Made by a program: the position numbers and the translations under genes. A stretch of DNA of 5,019 nucleotides from Nitrospira sp. Lineage in GTDB: Bacteria; Nitrospirota; Nitrospiria; Nitrospirales; Nitrospiraceae. Numbering within the stretch: position 1 is the stretch's first letter; each line of letters starts with the position of its first letter. Below, piece after piece: positions 4,568 to 5,019 of this stretch. The stretch lies in contig VGXD01000175.1 of the NCBI GenBank assembly GCA_016873525.1, positions 1 through 5,019 on the forward strand, written 5' to 3'. The notes beneath the pieces were generated by a model that worked only from the letters and a program-made list of their open reading frames with translations, ran no database searches and was not told the origin of the DNA.

Positions 4568-5019
4568 ATGTCCAATTTTACCCGATTCCCTCGCGCCCCG
4601 ATTACTGAGGCACTCCTGGACATCCGCGTTAAGCTCCCGCCCCAAATTGACCTGATAAGGTTGGCAACCTTCCACGACACTGTGAAGGACCGATATCCTT
4701 CGAAACAGGAACGGGTATCATGGCAAGGTGGTTTTCAAATTACACCGGGGACTGGTCCAGAAATGCTTCCGTCTTCAGGTGGACCAGATGGGTATCTCTT
4801 CCCATCTGCTGATGGGAGACAAATTGTTCAAGCGCGCCTGGACGGCTTCACGTTTAACAGACTCAAACCATACGACAAGTGGGAAACGTTTCGCGACGAA
4901 GCCAAAGAACTGTGGCAGCAGTACGTTCGAATCGCCTCACCCGAAGTTGTGACAAGATTAGCTCTGCGTTACATCAATCGCATTGAAATCCCGCTTCCCA
5001 TGAAAGACTTCAAAGAGTA
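4568..5019 (+). CDS. TIGR04255-family protein, N-terminal part (runs off window)
   Basis: An open frame from ATG 4568 continues to the window end without a stop, giving about 150 residues of a protein whose family is usually about 250 residues or longer. The family hallmarks are present: FPRAPITEALLDIRVKLPP at the start, then VQARLDGFTFNRLKPYDKWE, LWQQYVRIASPEVVTRLALR and YINRIEIPLP. TIGR04255 proteins are sporadically distributed across bacteria, which suggests horizontal spread; their biochemical function is not known. The gene is transcribed away from the CARF-HEPN gene with about 240 bases between the start codons. Its base composition is more even than that of its GC-rich neighbour, consistent with separate origins. 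The C-terminal half cannot be judged here. Confidence 0.85.
   Translation, partial: MSNFTRFPRAPITEALLDIRVKLPPQIDLIRLATFHDTVKDRYPSKQERVSWQGGFQITPGTGPEMLPSSGGPDGYLFPSADGRQIVQARLDGFTFNRLKPYDKWETFRDEAKELWQQYVRIASPEVVTRLALRYINRIEIPLPMKDFKE

Noticed and set aside
4471..4608. Plus-strand 45-residue frame beginning MLLPMELSEVSWHIDCF
   Set aside because: It looks mildly protein-like but has no ribosome binding site, overlaps the start of the TIGR04255 gene and matches nothing I know. It might be a remnant, but I cannot support it.
4728..4952. Plus-strand 74-residue open frame within the TIGR04255 gene
   Set aside because: It is out of frame with the family-matching reading, which runs open from 4568 to the window end.

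Overview
This is a bacterial accessory or defence-flavoured segment with nine supported protein genes, one probable gene relic and several regulatory or structural DNA signals. The organism cannot be fixed from sequence alone. A Tol-Pal-type acyl-CoA thioesterase, a four-helix-bundle S23 protein, GCTGATGGC-type intergenic repeats and moderately high GC in the middle would fit a Gram-negative-type environmental bacterium such as a member of Nitrospirota; that is inference. Base composition is uneven. The first kilobase and the last 450 bases look more AT-rich than the GC-rich block at about 3.1-4.3 kb, so the window is probably a mosaic.

Left part, plus strand: a two-gene operon (82-1232) encodes a protein with two membrane helices and a cytosolic GAF-like sensor domain, then a 77-residue protein with one C-terminal membrane helix. 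The two overlap by ATGA. A perfect dyad sits immediately before the first start codon, and another hairpin overlaps the last stop codon. Next comes a type II toxin-antitoxin pair (1538-2034), also with overlapping start and stop (GTGA). Just upstream of it, on the minus strand, lies a headless, degenerate copy of a small membrane-protein gene whose intact copy lies just beyond the toxin, so the toxin-antitoxin pair sits between a relic and its intact paralogue.

Middle, minus strand: a YbgC-type hotdog thioesterase is coupled through a TAATG overlap to a 40-residue single-helix membrane protein. Upstream of them is a free-standing four-helix-bundle (23S rRNA intervening-sequence family) gene, flanked by imperfect inverted copies of a GCTGATGGC-rich repeat.

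Right part: a large minus-strand gene encodes a Cas02710/Csm6-like CARF-HEPN protein with no CRISPR array or other cas gene in view. Its CARF motif reads TGATP instead of the usual TGGTK, and the usual catalytic arginine of the HEPN motif is not there. Divergent from it, a TIGR04255-family gene begins at 4568 and runs off the window.

The candidate systems worth following are the orphan CARF-HEPN protein beside the TIGR04255 gene, and the GAF/membrane two-gene operon. Nothing in the sequence proves that either is a defence system.
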